Source: Planctomycetaceae bacterium
Lineage (GTDB): Bacteria > Planctomycetota > Planctomycetia > Pirellulales > UBA1268
Assembly (NCBI GenBank): GCA_947459185.1
Contig: CANHCU010000005.1
Span: 1-64,000, forward strand
DNA: 64,000 nucleotides
Direction: 5' to 3'
Positions 62,960 through 64,000 of the stretch are shown here, in pieces. Made by a program: the position numbers and the translations under genes. Position 1 is the first letter of the stretch; each line of letters begins with the position of its first letter. Under the pieces are notes generated by a model. That model was not told the DNA's origin and ran no database searches. It saw nothing but the letters and a program-made list of their open reading frames with translations.

Positions 62960-64000
62960 ATGTCTGCCGTGATGAGATTCTCTGACTTCGCTCCGAACTT
63001 TGCTCCAAGGTGGCCGGCCTGCCAGCTCCTCCGCCGTTGCGTCACCGCGGTCCTGGCCGCGGGCATCGTGCTCACAGCCGCGGCCGATGGCGTTGGCCAG
63101 GATGGCGACGCCCGCTTCGCGGGCTGGGCCAAGTTGGAGTCTGCGGCGGAGACCAGGAACTACCGGGAGGCCATGAAGGGCGGCGGGCCGTTCGACCAGG
63201 CTGCGCGAGGTTTTCTCGAGGAGATCGCGCTGCCGCAACTGGCCCTCGAGGCCAACCGCAGCACGATCGAAAGGATCCGCAAGCGGATGCGGGAATACCT
63301 GCTTGCCGATATCGCCAACGAGAAGGCGGCGGATGAAGCCCTCAAGGCCGCCATGTCATTCATGGAGACGCTCGCTGGCAAAGACGACGCCGATACGGTC
63401 GTGCGGGTCAACGCCATGCTGTTGATCGGTGAGTTGCAGTCGATGGATCGAAAGCCCTGGCAGCCCGCCGCGGCGGTGCTCGCCGGAGCGGCCGCAAACG
63501 CCGACCTGCCGAAGGCGGTGCGGATCGCAGCCTGTGTGGGCCTCGCCAGATACGTCGAAGCGACGAAAGGAGTCGCGGAGGAGCAACAACGGATGGCCGC
63601 AGTGGCAGTCCCCGCCATCACGGCGATACTGAACGAGCCCGCGAAGGAGCCGACGTCTCAGACGATGGCCGTCGAGAACGACTGGATGGCCGCGAGGTGT
63701 CTCTCGATGCTGCCGCAACTCGGCCAGCTATCGCCGGCGACCGCGGCGGACGTGGTTCGGATCCTCAATGAGGACAACCGCTCGATCAACGTACGAGTGC
63801 GGGCGGCGACCGCGTTGGCGGCTGCCGGCGGCCCGGACTCGAAGATCGACAAGGCTGCTGTCATCCAGTCGATCGGGGCGTTGGCTACCTCGGCTCTCGA
63901 GCGAGACGTGGCCGCTGCGGACAAACTCCTGCTGGATCGTCAATACAGCGGCACGTCTGGCCAGCCCCAGCCAGGCATGATGCCGCCGGGCATGATGCCG
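62960..64000 (+). CDS. Secreted helical-repeat protein of the pilM operon, 3' end cut off
   Basis: An open frame from ATG 62960 to the window edge (347 codons seen, no stop). A second in-frame ATG is at 62972. The N-terminus is a signal peptide (CVTAVLAAGIVLTAAADGVG, to about residue 45). The mature part is alpha-helical with HEAT/armadillo-like units: VNAMLLIGELQSMDRKPWQP, RIAACVGLARYVEATKGVAE and RVRAATALAAAGGPDSKIDK. The last visible residues are Pro/Gly/Met-rich (PGMMPPGMMP). It follows the previous gene by four bases, so it belongs to the operon. Function unknown; repeat structure suggests a scaffold. Confidence 0.8.
   Translation, partial: MSAVMRFSDFAPNFAPRWPACQLLRRCVTAVLAAGIVLTAAADGVGQDGDARFAGWAKLESAAETRNYREAMKGGGPFDQAARGFLEEIALPQLALEANRSTIERIRKRMREYLLADIANEKAADEALKAAMSFMETLAGKDDADTVVRVNAMLLIGELQSMDRKPWQPAAAVLAGAAANADLPKAVRIAACVGLARYVEATKGVAEEQQRMAAVAVPAITAILNEPAKEPTSQTMAVENDWMAARCLSMLPQLGQLSPATAADVVRILNEDNRSINVRVRAATALAAAGGPDSKIDKAAVIQSIGALATSALERDVAAADKLLLDRQYSGTSGQPQPGMMPPGMMP

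Overview
The window is about 64 kb of high-GC, densely packed bacterial chromosome. It reads as a planctomycete, most likely Pirellulales-like. The pointers are a ThuA plus DUF1080 secreted hydrolase, Tat-exported sugar-phosphate isomerase and phosphoesterase, an ECF sigma factor coupled to a YfbK-type VWA protein, a DUF5671 membrane protein, a PKMT-type methyltransferase, a Ser/Thr kinase with a regulatory tail, and many small GC-rich palindromic intergenic repeats. I see no rRNA, tRNA, CRISPR array, complete insertion sequence or prophage block.

Layout. 1-7.6 kb: a cut-off collagen-like gene, a prolyl oligopeptidase coupled to proA, a Tat isomerase, folP and a ThuA-DUF1080 protein. 7.8-17.6 kb: carA, a small Cys-rich secreted protein with a clear terminator, a DUF5671 protein, a sigma factor/VWA pair, trxB, cstA and a DUF2256 protein; an inverted-repeat element lies between trxB and cstA. 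17.6-19.0 kb: two head-to-head VapC-type toxin-antitoxin modules. 19.0-22.9 kb: gluQ, a CAAX-type membrane protease and fusA. 22.9-30.5 kb: a DUF3050 protein, a GT4 glycosyltransferase, an Nramp-like transporter without the usual metal motifs, a phosphoesterase, a GT10 fucosyltransferase and a PKMT-type methyltransferase. 30.5-38.9 kb: SYLF protein, DAHP synthase, GIY-YIG-like protein, pyrG, DUF1844, folD, ABC exporter and a zinc-ribbon membrane protein. 38.9-48.2 kb: rhaB, APS reductase with an Rrf2 regulator, Ser/Thr kinase with a pseudo-receiver, a 1034-residue secreted protein and an inositol-phosphatase-like protein. 48.3-52.7 kb: an Anbu proteasome-like cluster with transglutaminase, alpha-E and ATP-grasp partners. 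52.9-56.9 kb: a coupled acyltransferase-cmk-large putative glycosidase operon. 57.4-64.0 kb: a PilM-led type IV pilus or secretion operon running off the right edge.

Most of the window is housekeeping: proline, folate, pyrimidine, CTP, one-carbon, sulfate and aromatic biosynthesis, plus translation. Three parts are less ordinary. The Anbu cluster is a conserved but functionally unresolved peptide-ligase/protease system. The pilM operon encodes inner-membrane proteins that all carry Met/Pro/Gly-rich linkers. The intergenic repeats form at least three families. Two genes at the window edges are cut off: a collagen-like gene at 1-529 (minus) and a secreted protein at 62960-64000 (plus).
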